Source: Talaromyces rugulosus
Lineage: Eukaryota > Ascomycota > Eurotiomycetes > Eurotiales > Trichocomaceae
Reading direction: 5' to 3'
DNA: 64,000 nt
Assembly: GCF_013368755.1 (NCBI RefSeq)
Contig: NC_049562.1
Location: 62,001-126,000 of the forward strand
The notes under the pieces are model-generated. The model was not told where the DNA came from and did not search any database. It saw nothing but the letters and a program-made list of their open reading frames with translations. The position numbers and the translations under genes are program-made. Every line of letters starts with the position of its first letter. Positions within the stretch are counted from its first letter, which is position 1. This document shows, in pieces, positions 23,292 through 34,289 of the stretch.

Positions 23292-25436
23292 TCAACTTAC
23301 AAACGCGATTAGGACTAGACTAACAAATGCAAATGTCGCTGCTGCCACGCATTGAAGAATGAAGAGACCCTTCGGGAAAACGATAGCGGTTCCAGCAAGT
23401 GGAGCGGGAATAAGCACAACTAAAAGATATGTGAGCGATACATTTAAACCAGAGAAGAAAACGGTGTCATGTTCACTTACGGATGATGAGCAGCAATATT
23501 CCAGTGATGATACGAAATTTAGTCTGCGACTGCTCGAGTTTGACCACTTCTTCGGCGTACTGATCCTCAAAGTCGGGGGTTAAACCTCCGTCTTTTACTG
23601 AATTTAGAGCAGGCTCGTAGTAAGCATGAGCGTCGTTCACTGAGCCATTATTGGTAGCATTTTGGTTACTTTGCGAGCTTTTCTCTCCTGATGCGGACGC
23701 TGCATCGAGCGGACCTATGGAACCTCGACCAATGGCTCGCGTAAGGGCAAAGTCGAAGGAGGCGGGCTTGATTAGAGACAACCCTACAGATATGATAGCG
23801 CCAGTTCCCAAAGCAGACAAAGAGCCGGAAAGGATAACTTTGCTATCAGTCAGCGTTGTGGTAGATATGGCGCCCTGCGTGGTGACTGCTGTGACTAGCC
23901 ACGCAACCATGCCCATCACCAAACCGCCTATTACGCCCAATACCGCCCCGGCCTTATTAAGTCGAGTCCAGCACATCAGAAGGCCGATTGGGAAAACGCT
24001 GCCAGAGGTGCAGACAGCCATGAGGTAAAAGAGGAAGTTAAGATTTAGACCGATATATGCGAATGCAGTGTTGATGGCAGCAAGGAAGATCGCCCAGCAT
24101 ATAACGCTAGCATGGTTGACCCTCATCAGTTGGGAATTCGTCGCCGTTGGATTTATATATTCGCGGTAGATATCATAGGAAAAAATAGTCGCCACAGCCA
24201 CAAGTTGAGCAGACAACGCCGAAGTAGTTGCCATGAACGCTATAATAGTGTACATTGCTGGCCCGGCTTTGCCTAGTATCACTATGCTCGCGTACGGCCC
24301 AGCGAGCCCAGCGTTAAGTTCTGCTAGAGAGAGTCCAGCGGGATAGCCTGGGAAGGCAGGATTCGACACCAGAGCCCTTGCGGCCAAACCCATCGAGGAA
24401 CCGATCCCTAGTCCAACTGAAAGAAAGAAGCACCCAGCAAAAAGAAAGGCTTTGCTCGTGCCGGCTGGTCGAGCCGCAATGCTTCGCTGCCAGTATGACT
24501 GATCACAAAACGACAAGCCGAAAAATGATGTAGTGGCCGTCAGCGCATAGTACATGCCACCCTCACTCCGGAAGGAAAGGTAAGACTCATGCTTGTTACC
24601 TGCCGCCGGAACAGCCTCGGAAGCAGCAAGCAGAAGGTCGTATAGTTTTCCAGGCGACCCAATGTCGTCGCCGCGAGTGTAAGTTGCCAGAATGAGGACG
24701 ACAAGGCATGAAAAAAGGATACAACAATGGAGATAGTCCGCTATGAAAGTGGCACGGAGACCACCAGTCAATACGTAGGCAACGATGACAAGAGGTAAGA
24801 GCCAGATCGCAGCATATTGGCTCACACCCGTCATTCCCGTGATGACACCAGCACCGCCGATGAGAATCTCAGATCCTACTACGAAGTTTGCGACGACGGC
24901 GGCAAACATGTACGCCCAGTGACCCAAAACACCGAAACGTACCTTGGCGACCTGAAGAAAGGTTGAAGCTCCGCCGGCATTGACTTTGACCTTGGAGGAG
25001 ATGAATGAGAACGCTGCGATTTCCACGAAGCCCCCGATACCGAACCACCAGGGGACAGAAACACCGTAGAGGTAGGTGAGTGTCCCCGTTTGCAGAAAGA
25101 CTGCCGCCCACACCCAAGCAGATGTGATGCCTACCGACAGCCTATGAGAGAATCAGTGAAAGAGTTTTCGATTGAGGCTCTGGTTAGTTTCAAACATACA
25201 TGCCAGTCTTGACGGACCTGGAGGCTGAGGAGAACTCCTCAATCTTTCCAGGGTCAAACTTTGTGTATCGTCTCTGAACCCATGTGAAGCCATTCATCAG
25301 GGCTGCGAAAAAGGCGCCACCCACCAAGACTACCAGTTGTTAGACGAGAAGACATTTGACATCGAGTTCTATCGGAGGTAAGGGAGGGAAGCTGCTTACT
25401 GGTCGCATATCCAGCGCTTTGAGGCAGTAGAGCCAT
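23292..25436 (-). CDS. Sodium:solute symporter family transporter, DUR3 (urea)-like
   Basis: This is a predicted plasma-membrane importer of the SSS family, most like fungal DUR3 urea/polyamine permeases. Four exons (25400-25436, 25200-25329, 23481-25141, 23292-23419) join in phase to give 651 aa. The N-terminal LVGGAFFAALMNGFTWVQRR helix is followed by DPGKIEEFSSASRSVKTG, the linker typical of this family, then WVWAAVFLQTG and many further hydrophobic helices. A hydrophilic Ser/Asn-rich loop and a final pair of helices end at FVS-stop. Substrate specificity cannot be read from the sequence; urea, polyamine or another small nitrogen compound is possible. It is transcribed divergently from a Zn2Cys6 regulator. 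Another donor-like gtaagt at the stop codon could in principle extend the C-terminus, but the extension has no transporter character. Confidence 0.85.
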
Positions 25437-26207
25437 CGTATCAATCGATTAGGGCATCAAGTTCGCCGTTTTGCCACAAAAATACGTTGGCAAAGCTCCC
25501 TTTATAAACGGGACCATCTTGTATTGATGGCTAGTTGTGTCTGCTTTGGAAAGGTATACGGAGCGGCATATCAAGACACCGTCGATAGCCACGGGTGGAT
25601 AAGCGCAGAGAAGACGATGGCGCCATATACTGGATTCTTCATGCAACCAACAAGCGCGCGCTCGGCTAGTTCGGCCATCCGAGGATCTTTGTATGTTCTC
25701 GGCGCAAACCCCTTTGGAGGCGTATATGGCGTGATAGGGCACGAATCATGGGGTAGACACACTTTGGATAGGGTTAGATGTTAGGATAGGAGTAGGTGGA
25801 TCGATCGAACAACAACAATAAGAACAAGAAATGGGAAGACTATATTCCATCACATTAATCCTTATATGCATCATTATTTATTTACTCGTTTATTTATCTG
25901 CTTTGACATGTACATATCCGCTGAATGACATCATCTGAAACAATTTTGATGGGGTGCGACTCTGGCTTGCACCGCCAACCGTAGCTAGCTCCCGCGTCTG
26001 CTTACCCAATCAGCCACGCACGATAAACACGTAATGGCGATACTAGTCAATACTAGATAAGATACAGTAGCACGTGATAAATCTCCAAAATGTCGTTTTG
26101 ACGATACAAGACCCTGACACACTGCGTTGAAATGAACTTCCTGTAGAAGCCGCTCTCGTGCAAGACGCACTACACTGATAGCGATAAGATCATATATTAT
26201 AGGAGAG
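25437..26207. promoter_or_regulatory. Divergent promoter region with GATA sites
   Basis: This 771-bp region lies between the symporter and regulator start codons. GATA motifs occur at 26055-26061 (agataag), 26076-26080 next to a CACGTG palindrome (26071-26076), and 26177-26188 (gata and gataag). In filamentous fungi, HGATAR sites bind the nitrogen regulator AreA, which would suit a nitrogen-compound transporter. Most sites lie nearer the regulator gene, and binding is inferred only. No protein-coding gene is seen here. Confidence 0.4.
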
Positions 26208-29200
26208 ATGGATCGACATGACGAGATTGTTGACCTGTCCGGCTTCAGGGGGAAGATGCTAGTCGCCTGCGATGTATGCCGGAGACGAAAGGCATGTGTC
26301 TTTGCTCATCCCAATCATAGACCGACCACACGCTAAGAATTTGGCTATTTTGTAGGTACGCTGCGATGGTGAGAGACCGTGCTCTAGATGCAGCAAAGGG
26401 GGCAAGAAATGTACCTTCGCGACGCCGTGAGTATCTCTAAGAGCATTCATTATACGCCAGACACATCATCTAAATCCCCAGACAGAAGGCGAGTAGCGAC
26501 GCTCCCTGAGGATTTCATGTATGCACCCAGTAATCTCAGGTTTAAGATGTGATGTCTACAGGTGCTCACATCTGAATCGTAGTAGAACACGCTCCCAGTC
26601 ACCTATACACCCATCTCGCAAAAGATCGGCCTCCAAGTCCTCATCGTTGGGACCTGTGACCGTCTCCGCCGCTTCTACGGGGCCAAATGTGGACGACAGC
26701 GACAGTTCGGGTAATGTGAGCAAAATATAATCACTCCCCATTTCTAATTCTTGGGTTGCTGAAAAGCCAGTCATAGCAGACAAAAATCCTCTCCGAGTCG
26801 GGTAAAGCGCACCTGCTGCTGATCGATCAGGACGACCAGATCGTTTACTCAGGGCCATCCACGGGGATTCCATTATTTGCTCGCCTCGGCTTGCTCCATA
26901 CCGTCGAAGTGTCCGAGAGTGACAAGAATGGGCTGTATTTTTCATCTCACTCTGGAGGCGCTTTAGGCATCATAGGAGCCTCACGGTCTTCGTACGATTG
27001 TTTCGATCTTTGCCTGCAACGCTGCCCACAGGAACTCATGTTCAACTTGATACGCTATCATCTCACTAGCCGTCAGTTTTCATGTCTTTGAAGACGGCTT
27101 TTGAGTGACACTGATTAACTCTCACCTTTAGCTCTATTCTTTCCTGTGTTACATGCTCCTTCGTTATTATCGGTAAGGCGGCCACCGGCATCATTTGTTA
27201 ATGGGGCTAATAGCTGGCTCAGGAATTCGTCGCGGTCACCAAGAGACGCCTGATTTGCACTCCTCAATATGGAGCTTTCTTGATGAGCATCCTCGCCGTC
27301 ACGGTTCGTTTGGTTGAAAATGCCAAATTTCTCCTTCCGCCTTCTGAGCGCGATCAAGCCAGCGAATCTTACTTTGAACTTGCCCAGGATTTGCTCAGAT
27401 CCAGCAAAAACAACCTTGACATTCGACATATCCTGGCTCTATATCGTACTGTGACACCTCTCGCTTGGGCCTTAAACTGACTGACCCGATATATAGATCT
27501 TGCATTGTTCACCGAAGGCCGCAATAATTCTACGGGTTAGTTATAGTGCCCAATATCGCTATGCGGACGCTAATGACCCTCGTTAGGCCCTGTCTCTACT
27601 TTCGTTGCGGAAGCCATTGGTCTAGCATTCACCACTGGGCTGCACCGCAATACCAGAGATTTTAAGATGGATCCGGTGACGCTGCAGGTGCGTTCTGAAC
27701 GTGATTATCACTTTGAAAATGCTAAGTGGTAGATCCGTACACGCCTCTTTTGGGCTTTATATTCTCTGGATATCTCCCTTGCTTATTCTCAAGGTCGTCC
27801 ACCACTTATTAGGCTATCGGAATGTAAGACCACCTAACCCATCACTCGTGAACGGAAGCTGAATCATGATAGGTAGCGTTGATCTACCTGTCATTGTCGA
27901 CAATGAATACGTCACCAAGACAACGATTTTACCCCAGCCGGAGAGCAGTCCACCAGTGGCCATGGCAGCGGCTGTAGAGGTAACCAAACTATACATGGTC
28001 CTCGAGCAGGTGCGTTTTGTCTTAATTGAGGTCTTTTGATTTAGCTCTCAACTAGCTCCAGGTATTGTCTGCAATCAATGCCCCATCAGAGACAGTTGCA
28101 GCCGCATTCTCACTGGACGACCGGCCTCTCGCACGCAATCGCATTTTTGTACGTGCTCAAAAAAAGCTAGATCAGGTATATATATTCTGTCAACAGGACT
28201 TAAAAGCATAACGTGCGATTATCAATATTGACACACTGCGCTGGGCAGATTGAAAGAGATCTCCCACCTTATCTATCGCAAGTCGATGCCACCGTCAATC
28301 CGGCCTCGAAGACCTTTCACGCCAGCCGCGTACGAGCGACTGTCCAATTCGTTCGAACCCTAATAGCTCGACAGGCCCTCATTGACGGATTTGAGGCAAA
28401 TCCCTCGCCGACTGAAGTAGAATTTGACTCTGCTACATTCAAAGCTTGCCACCTTTCAATAGATATCATCAAAACTTATTCGCGACTACGGCACACGGGC
28501 CACCTTCGATTTTGTGGCTTTCAAGCCGTTTCTCACGTCACAGCTGCCGCACATACACTTATTGCATGTATGCTGAGAAATTCGGATTCAGCATTCGAGT
28601 ATCGACCAGATCTACTTACCGCCATCGACCTCTTACTTGCTTTCTCGGCTCCCTTTCCATCTGCCAAAACAATCGCTCAGCTTCTTGTCCAGATATCGCG
28701 AACGTTGGACTATCGCCATGGTTCAACGAGTGAGACTGAAGCCGCAGCCATTCGTGTCCTTGCTAGGAAGTTTGCACCACCTTTACCCAAATGTTCCTCC
28801 CGAGCAAACGCATCTGAGCGGCAGCAAGCGGTCTCAAAAACTCCAGCTTTGTCCTCATTGAGGCCCCCGCTCTGGCAATATGGTGCCAATACTGCAATTC
28901 AACAACTCGATTCTGAAGCCCTCCCGATCAAACATTTCGTCAACGCCGGAATCTTTGCTGATGATGGACCCCGATCTAATTACTCGTCATTAACTATGGA
29001 TACCCTCGCAGCTCCTCAATCTGCTCACCCAGGGGAAGTTACCCCCAATTTTGCTGTCACAACTGAAGATTTAGTGAGTAGCTGGGGTTTATCTTCTTCA
29101 TTTACCTCGTTGGCAAATGAGCCACACCAATGGGCTATGAATAATCCTTTATCCGTGGGGAGCACAGCGATGAAAGTAGATTCAGCGTGGGAGGATGGTG

Positions 29201-29241
29201 TATTTTCATTTTTGAATGATGGATTATTTAACAATTTGTAA
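26208..29241 (+). CDS. Zn2Cys6 fungal-specific transcription factor
   Basis: This is a nuclear DNA-binding regulator of about 794 aa in 13 exons: 26208-26291, 26356-26426, 26486-26518, 26562-26715, 26777-27071, 27132-27172, 27214-27445, 27497-27535, 27587-27687, 27733-27823, 27873-28009, 28062-28175, 28249-29241. All phases are consistent. The binuclear cluster runs from Cys21 to Cys47 with C2-C6-C5-C2-C6 spacing. It is interrupted after Lys28 by an intron that must use a GC donor (aag|gcatgt) to keep the motif intact. The middle region has the fungal_trans pattern (PQYGAFLMSILAVTVRL, ALYHLALFTEGRNN, RLFWALYSLDISLAYSQGRP). The exon 5 acceptor could also be at 26780, which would remove one residue, and the small exon 3 is the least certain. 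Divergence from the symporter suggests it may control that gene. Target genes are unknown. Confidence 0.85.
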
Positions 29242-29349
29242 ATATGGATTGTTCCCATATGATTCAACTCAGATATCAAGAGTTTCTTTGTGAGAAGTAT
29301 TTCAACTGACTGCTTTATTTTGTCTTCCATGTACCTGTTACTCCTGAAC

Positions 29350-31290
29350 CTAATCAATGATTTCACGAATTCGTTTTTTCCAATCTGGCCAAGCACCCCA
29401 TCTTCCTTGATCGTCGACTTCCTCCGGTCCTCCTTCGCCAATTAACTTGAGAAGGTTCTCGGCATATTCAAATCTATTGATCAAAAATGGAACACATTAT
29501 TCTCTGTTGTGGATTCCTCGCGAAAAAGTAGAATAAGGCAAGGGACTCACTCTCCCGGGTGTCCAAGAACCAACAAATCATGTGATTCCACGCCTTCCTC
29601 TGGATGGGGTGTTAACTTGAGCGGTGTATTAGTCCAATATGCCGCGACGACTCGTGCTTGCATCTCAGAGAATGGCCAGGGAATGGCCTCTGCGTGAAGG
29701 AGTAGGAGCACTAATGTTGGGTCGGGGAGATAAAAGAGTTGATATGCATCAAGGTTATGAACGCCTGTTCCTTACGTTGTTAGCTAGTGTCACGAACGAG
29801 ATAGGCCGTGAATCGGTCTTGGATGGAATGGGTCTTGAAATTACGGTGTCCTCCTTCTAAGTCTGCTTGATCCACTAGGTCCTTGGATGGGCGGCGAGAT
29901 CCTGGTGGAACCTGCGGACGATGTACCAAAGGTGCGTTATCAAACGGAGCATCGGAGGAGTGGCAGAATTCAAATCGAGCCACGAAGCCAGTAGCGAAAA
30001 TGATCACCTAGTTTTTACGCTCAGCTTCAGGGCTAATCTAGTCTCATCTATCCCGGAGTGAGCTGGGAAGAAAAAAGTTACTTACATCTATATCGTCGAG
30101 AACCTCATCCGCAACGGTGATGATCCGCCCAGTTGCGGAATGCGAAGAAGGTGGCTCGACAACCCGCATGCGTGCAATGTTGGAGATGTGCTCTGTCCAC
30201 CCCTTTTCCTGCTCAGTGTCGTAACGTAGCTTGCTTTTAAAAGAACGGTATATCTTGGCGGGCGCCAGAGGTGATTGCTCAACGCAAAGCATGCCGAGCT
30301 CTCTCACAATATCAGCACCTGGATTTTACATTTTATCAGCTAGCCTATACACATGGCGAGGATAGAAAATCTTGCTGCTTACTAGAGGGTCCGGAGCCCA
30401 CTACCATCACGATCTACAACCAATTTAGCTTGAAGGGAACTAGATTAATTAGTCCACGTTGGACTTACCTTTCCAGCAAATACCTTCGCTGCTCTATACC
30501 ATCTCGAGTGCAGAATTTCCCCCTTCCAGTTCCACAATCCATCTGTATACGGAATGAATGGCCTTGAATCTGTCCCGTTTGCTATAACAACATGGTCGAA
30601 TCCTTCCTCGAAGGTTGTTCCCGTGTCCGGCGAGCTGCTTGTCACTGACGGCGTCCACTCCACTGACCATCTTTTTTTTATTGAGATACTGTCTTCGGGT
30701 GTATGTCGCACTCGAGTGACGACCCTATTCAATCGAATGTAGTCGGCGTAGTGAGCAGCGTGTAGTTGTTGATATTGGTAGATTACTTCATAGGTTGGAT
30801 ACTCTGATGTGCCTTTTGGGTAGGGATGCGACCGATAAGGCATGATATCCTGTAGGTGATGAGAATTGAGCACAAGTTTCTGCAATAAAGAGTTTTGTAC
30901 ACTCACTCGAGGCGTATTTGCGGTGACACCAGCATACATTGGAGTTGGGGACGGGGCTGGCCAACCAGACCGTTCCAGGTCTGTCAGTGCGATTGCATGG
31001 CCATCCTCAGCAAAGGTTATCCTGCATGGCGGGGGCGTCGCCTCAAAATTCCTACAGAACCAGCATGAGAAATAAATGCTTGTTAAGGAAAGTCAGGCCG
31101 ACTAACCAGAGACCACCGACACTGTCTCGCGCCTCGTACGCTACGACGTCGAAATCCTTGCGCTTGAACTGCTCAATGGCACCCAAGCCTCTTAATTCCT
31201 ATATCAGCTTCGTCTGTAGTTCTGGTTTAATTTTACTCACGCTGGACCGCAGCCTATGATGAGGACCGATGGTTTGATGGTGATAGTCAT
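29350..31290 (-). CDS. Flavin-containing monooxygenase (FMO/NMO class B)
   Basis: This is a FAD- and NADPH-dependent monooxygenase oxidising a soft nucleophile (N, S or carbonyl). Nine exons (31241-31290, 31107-31190, 30907-31051, 30469-30849, 30383-30413, 30086-30318, 29845-30007, 29551-29764, 29350-29473) give 474 aa with every phase matching. Motifs: FAD-binding GCGPAG at 13-18; the FMO identity motif as WKGEILHSRWY around 201-211; NADPH-binding GSGPSS at 226-231; and the distal ATGF around 313-316. Length suits fungal FMOs. It is transcribed divergently from the rhodanese gene with 460 bp between start codons. Substrate is unknown. The nearby nitroalkane-oxidase-like gene makes a nitrogen substrate attractive, but that is inference. 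Short exon 5 (31 nt) and the exon 7/8 junction are needed to avoid in-frame stops. Confidence 0.85.
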
Positions 31291-31750
31291 CTCTCGTTGG
31301 TGGTGCGGTTCCTAGATCAGTGACTGACCAGACTTAGATTTTGTTTTAAAAAAAAAAAAAAAAACTTCAATCAATCATTATTGAGCCTCTAGAAATGCTA
31401 ATCCACGAATATAGACTTCAATAAAACGTACGAATTGAACAAACGCCACTATTACGCGGTCTCTTTGTTCGGCAAAGTTGAGCGCCTAATGTGGCCTCGG
31501 TGGTCCGAAGCACGCAATCATCTCGGATCGCCGAGAAGAAACTCAAAATTGTATAGCTTTATGTGGTATGTATGGCAACATCGGCGGCTTGTTTTAGAAA
31601 TCCGAATTTTAAAAAAAAACAAAAAAAAAAGCAATACTATTCCTAGTATAAGATCGCTCTTGCTTGGAAGTAGGCCGAGACAGTGCTTGGTGAATATTTT
31701 TCTTGGATCAATTGACCAGGCATTGCATATCCAGGACGGCGAAGTCCAAG
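31291..31750. promoter_or_regulatory. Shared promoter region of FMO and rhodanese genes
   Basis: This 460-bp interval between two divergent start codons contains homopolymeric A/T tracts (around 31347-31363 and 31610-31630). No gene or clear regulator site is seen. The arrangement allows co-regulation of the two genes. Confidence 0.4.
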
Positions 31751-32988
31751 ATGTCACCGGTGCCGCTCATCATAGACCCAACCTCCTCTCTTCTTTTCGG
31801 GCCGGAGGTGGTCATCCTCGATGCCTCATGGCTATACGACCCCAGCCCACCAACGCGCAACGCATATGAAGAGTTCATCGCGGGGCCTCGTTTCCCAAAT
31901 GCGCGTTTTTGGGACCTGGACGCCGTGTCCGAACCTCATCCCGATGGATATGTCTTAATGCTGTCGTCACCCGAGCGATTCGCAGCTTTTGCAGGGAAAC
32001 ATGGTATTGCAAAGAGCTCCCATGTTGTGGTGTACGATAGTGAAGGTATCTTCTCCGCTCCACGGACCGCATGGACCTTCAAGGTTATTTCCCTATCTCT
32101 CGTGGGGCCCCAAATGATGAGCGGATTAGGCGCTGACACCGGGAACGAAACGAATATATAGATTTATGGACATGAGAAGGTGTCGGTGATTAATGGCGGT
32201 CTGCCGCGGGCAAAGAAGGAGGGTATCAAGCTAGAGACTGGACCACCTTCAAATTTCGAAGTGAGTAACCGGCGCTACGACACCATACAGCGCGCGCTGG
32301 AACTCAGCTTTGTGAATGATTGACGTCCCTAGGAAACTCAATATCCGATCCCTACCGTGGAGCGGGATGCTGTTGTTCGTACGTAGTGTGCTATGCCAAC
32401 CTCGGGGATTTGGATTAGACGAACCGACTAACAACTTTGCAGAGTTCGACGAAGTTCTGAGACTCGCACAGCGATCATCACCCTCCACTGATAACACATT
32501 CTTAATCGATGCAAGACCTGCACCATCCTATGAGGACGGCCATATACCCTCATCTCTCCTTCTAGACTTTCCCTCTTCTCTTCTGAACGATTCGGCAAAT
32601 TTCACATATCTTCGAGAGCCGGAAGAGTTGAAGAAACATATTTCCCAACAGCTTGGGCAAGATAAACTCAATCAGATTGTCTCAGGAACAGTTACGGTCG
32701 TTAATAGTGAGTTATCCCCGCTGTTGAAACCCCTTTCAGCATTGGTAAAACCCAAAAACTAATTGTGCCTTCTATTGCTTTGGCCAGCTTGTGGAGGAGG
32801 TTTGTCCGCAGCGATTAATTGGTTGTCTCTCCAATCTCTAGGAGTAAATAGTAGACTTTACGACGAAGTGAGGCTCTCTTTCTTTATTCAACAGTCAGAA
32901 ATTCAACTGACACGATACTTTCTAGTCTTGGGGTGGGTTTTCAGCGCGAAAAGGTACTCCTAAGATAATTGGACCAAATCCTTTGTAG
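31751..32988 (+). CDS. Two-domain rhodanese (thiosulfate/3-mercaptopyruvate sulfurtransferase)
   Basis: Six exons (31751-32083, 32162-32260, 32333-32378, 32443-32706, 32788-32867, 32926-32988) give 294 aa. The N-terminal inactive rhodanese domain shows VVILDASWLYDP and VVVYDSEGIFSAPRTAWTFK. The C-terminal domain shows FLIDARPAPSYEDGHIPSS and the catalytic loop CGGGLSA with Cys249, which would carry the persulfide. The usual linker WGGFSARKGTPK is near the end. Such enzymes transfer sulfur from thiosulfate or 3-mercaptopyruvate to a thiol or cyanide acceptor. The loop lacks the basic residues of classical thiosulfate-specific enzymes, so the donor is unclear. No targeting peptide is evident; the start MSPVPLIID is directly followed by the domain. 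It is divergent to the FMO gene and convergent with the SnoaL-like gene, only 31 bp away. Confidence 0.85.
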
Positions 32989-33019
32989 GACAGCTAGCTG
33001 TGGCTTTGTGTATCATAAT

Positions 33020-33491
33020 TCAATCCGAGGTCTGCGCCTCCCAAAGTCCAGTGATTACACGTTTCCCATGAAGCTCTTCAACCCTCACGATCGTTGTTGC
33101 ACTCTGCTTGAGCTCCTTCCGATCCTCCTTTCCTATTGTCAGATATTCTGTCCATTGCGCAACAACACCTGTAGACCCAAAGCTATTTGTAGTCGCAATG
33201 TTCAAGTCTTTAATCTCAATGATAGATGAGACGAAGGCCGTGCGAAATTGAGTAGTAATAAGGGTAGTAAATGCTGCTTTTGTAAAACTCGTTCCGTTGA
33301 TCCTAACGGGATGGCATGGTCAACTTGAGGATTCTTTTACTAGGAAAAGCAAGGGCTGCAACCTACACAATCTCAATATTTGGAGCCAGCTCTTCATCTA
33401 GCACCGAGACCGCGAGCGAGTCGTCGTCGGCCTGGAAGAGGGTACGTGTGAAGAAAGAATCAACAAAATCGGCAACGGGGGCACGAGACAT
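33020..33491 (-). CDS. SnoaL/NTF2-like small protein
   Basis: Two exons (33367-33491, 33020-33302) separated by a 64-bp intron give 135 aa. The intron is placed after the second base of a Val codon and leaves no in-frame stop. The pattern of N-terminal helices (FVDSFFTRTLFQ, then DDDSLAVSVLDEELAPNIEIVING) followed by beta strands (IIEIKDLNIATT, GVVAQWTEYLTI, ATTIVRVEELHGKRVITGLWEA) fits the cone-shaped alpha+beta barrel of SnoaL/NTF2-like proteins. Members are cyclases, isomerases, or non-catalytic binding proteins, and the function here cannot be specified. It ends tail-to-tail with the rhodanese gene. Confidence 0.7.
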
Positions 33492-34289
33492 TTTGCCGGT
33501 ATCATAAGAGAGAGGACGATTTTCCGTGAGGTGAATGGTCGTAGGTCAGAGGGGGGATACCTGGACCTTATATACTTGACAGTCGATAACCCTAATGGTA
33601 GTAGGGTTAGGGCTAATACTAGGGCTAAAAATCACTTATTCCGTGGCAACACTAAATCGTGTGGGTGGAAGAAAACAGCAAGATGGATCATGGATAAGTC
33701 CGGGTTATAATAGCTTATGAGTAAGAAGGTCGAAATGAAACCGACAGAAAGTAATTTTTAGACTTTGAATGTCCTCAGAATTGTGAGGGCATTAAGGAAT
33801 TATGACAGTGATCAAAGGTGGATTGCGGCACCGTAGGTTAAGCGGTAGTAGTAGTTTTATAACGGACGACCATCTCTAGCCATGCCAGTCCCAGAATACT
33901 GTGGCCAGACCGGATTTTAGTACTGAAATGTTGATATGCGCAGAAGGACAATGTCACCATAATATTATATTAGGATACTGCCTGTATACTTATAAACTTA
34001 ACATCTATTCTAAATACAGTATTAGTCATAAAGTCACCCCTCTTCCGTTTTCTCACCAACACACCCCCTGCATACAAAAAAAAGTATTACTCAACCAAGT
34101 TTTAGTTTCTATTATACTTTGACAAAAGATTATGGGAGATTCGGACTCATTTACGTCAACTGGTATTTTAGTAAGGGCAAAATTTTCAAACAACACATTT
34201 CGATGAGGCGGAACTGCTGTTTGGATGATTTAAATCCACAAAGTAAATATCTGATGGGATAGTCACGATCTTGATTGACCTTTTGCTAC
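33492..34289. other. Intergenic region, no gene seen
   Basis: About 800 bp lie between the start of the SnoaL-like gene and the 3' end of the flavoenzyme gene. A short telomere-like ttaggg run occurs near 33603-33612, and AT-rich DNA follows. No protein or RNA gene is recognised. The left part should contain the SnoaL-like promoter. Confidence 0.4.

Noticed and set aside
23038..23295. Possible extra C-terminal exon of the symporter using the gtaagt at its stop codon
   Set aside because: The added sequence is not membrane-like and does not resemble transporter tails, while the model without it ends cleanly after the last helix.
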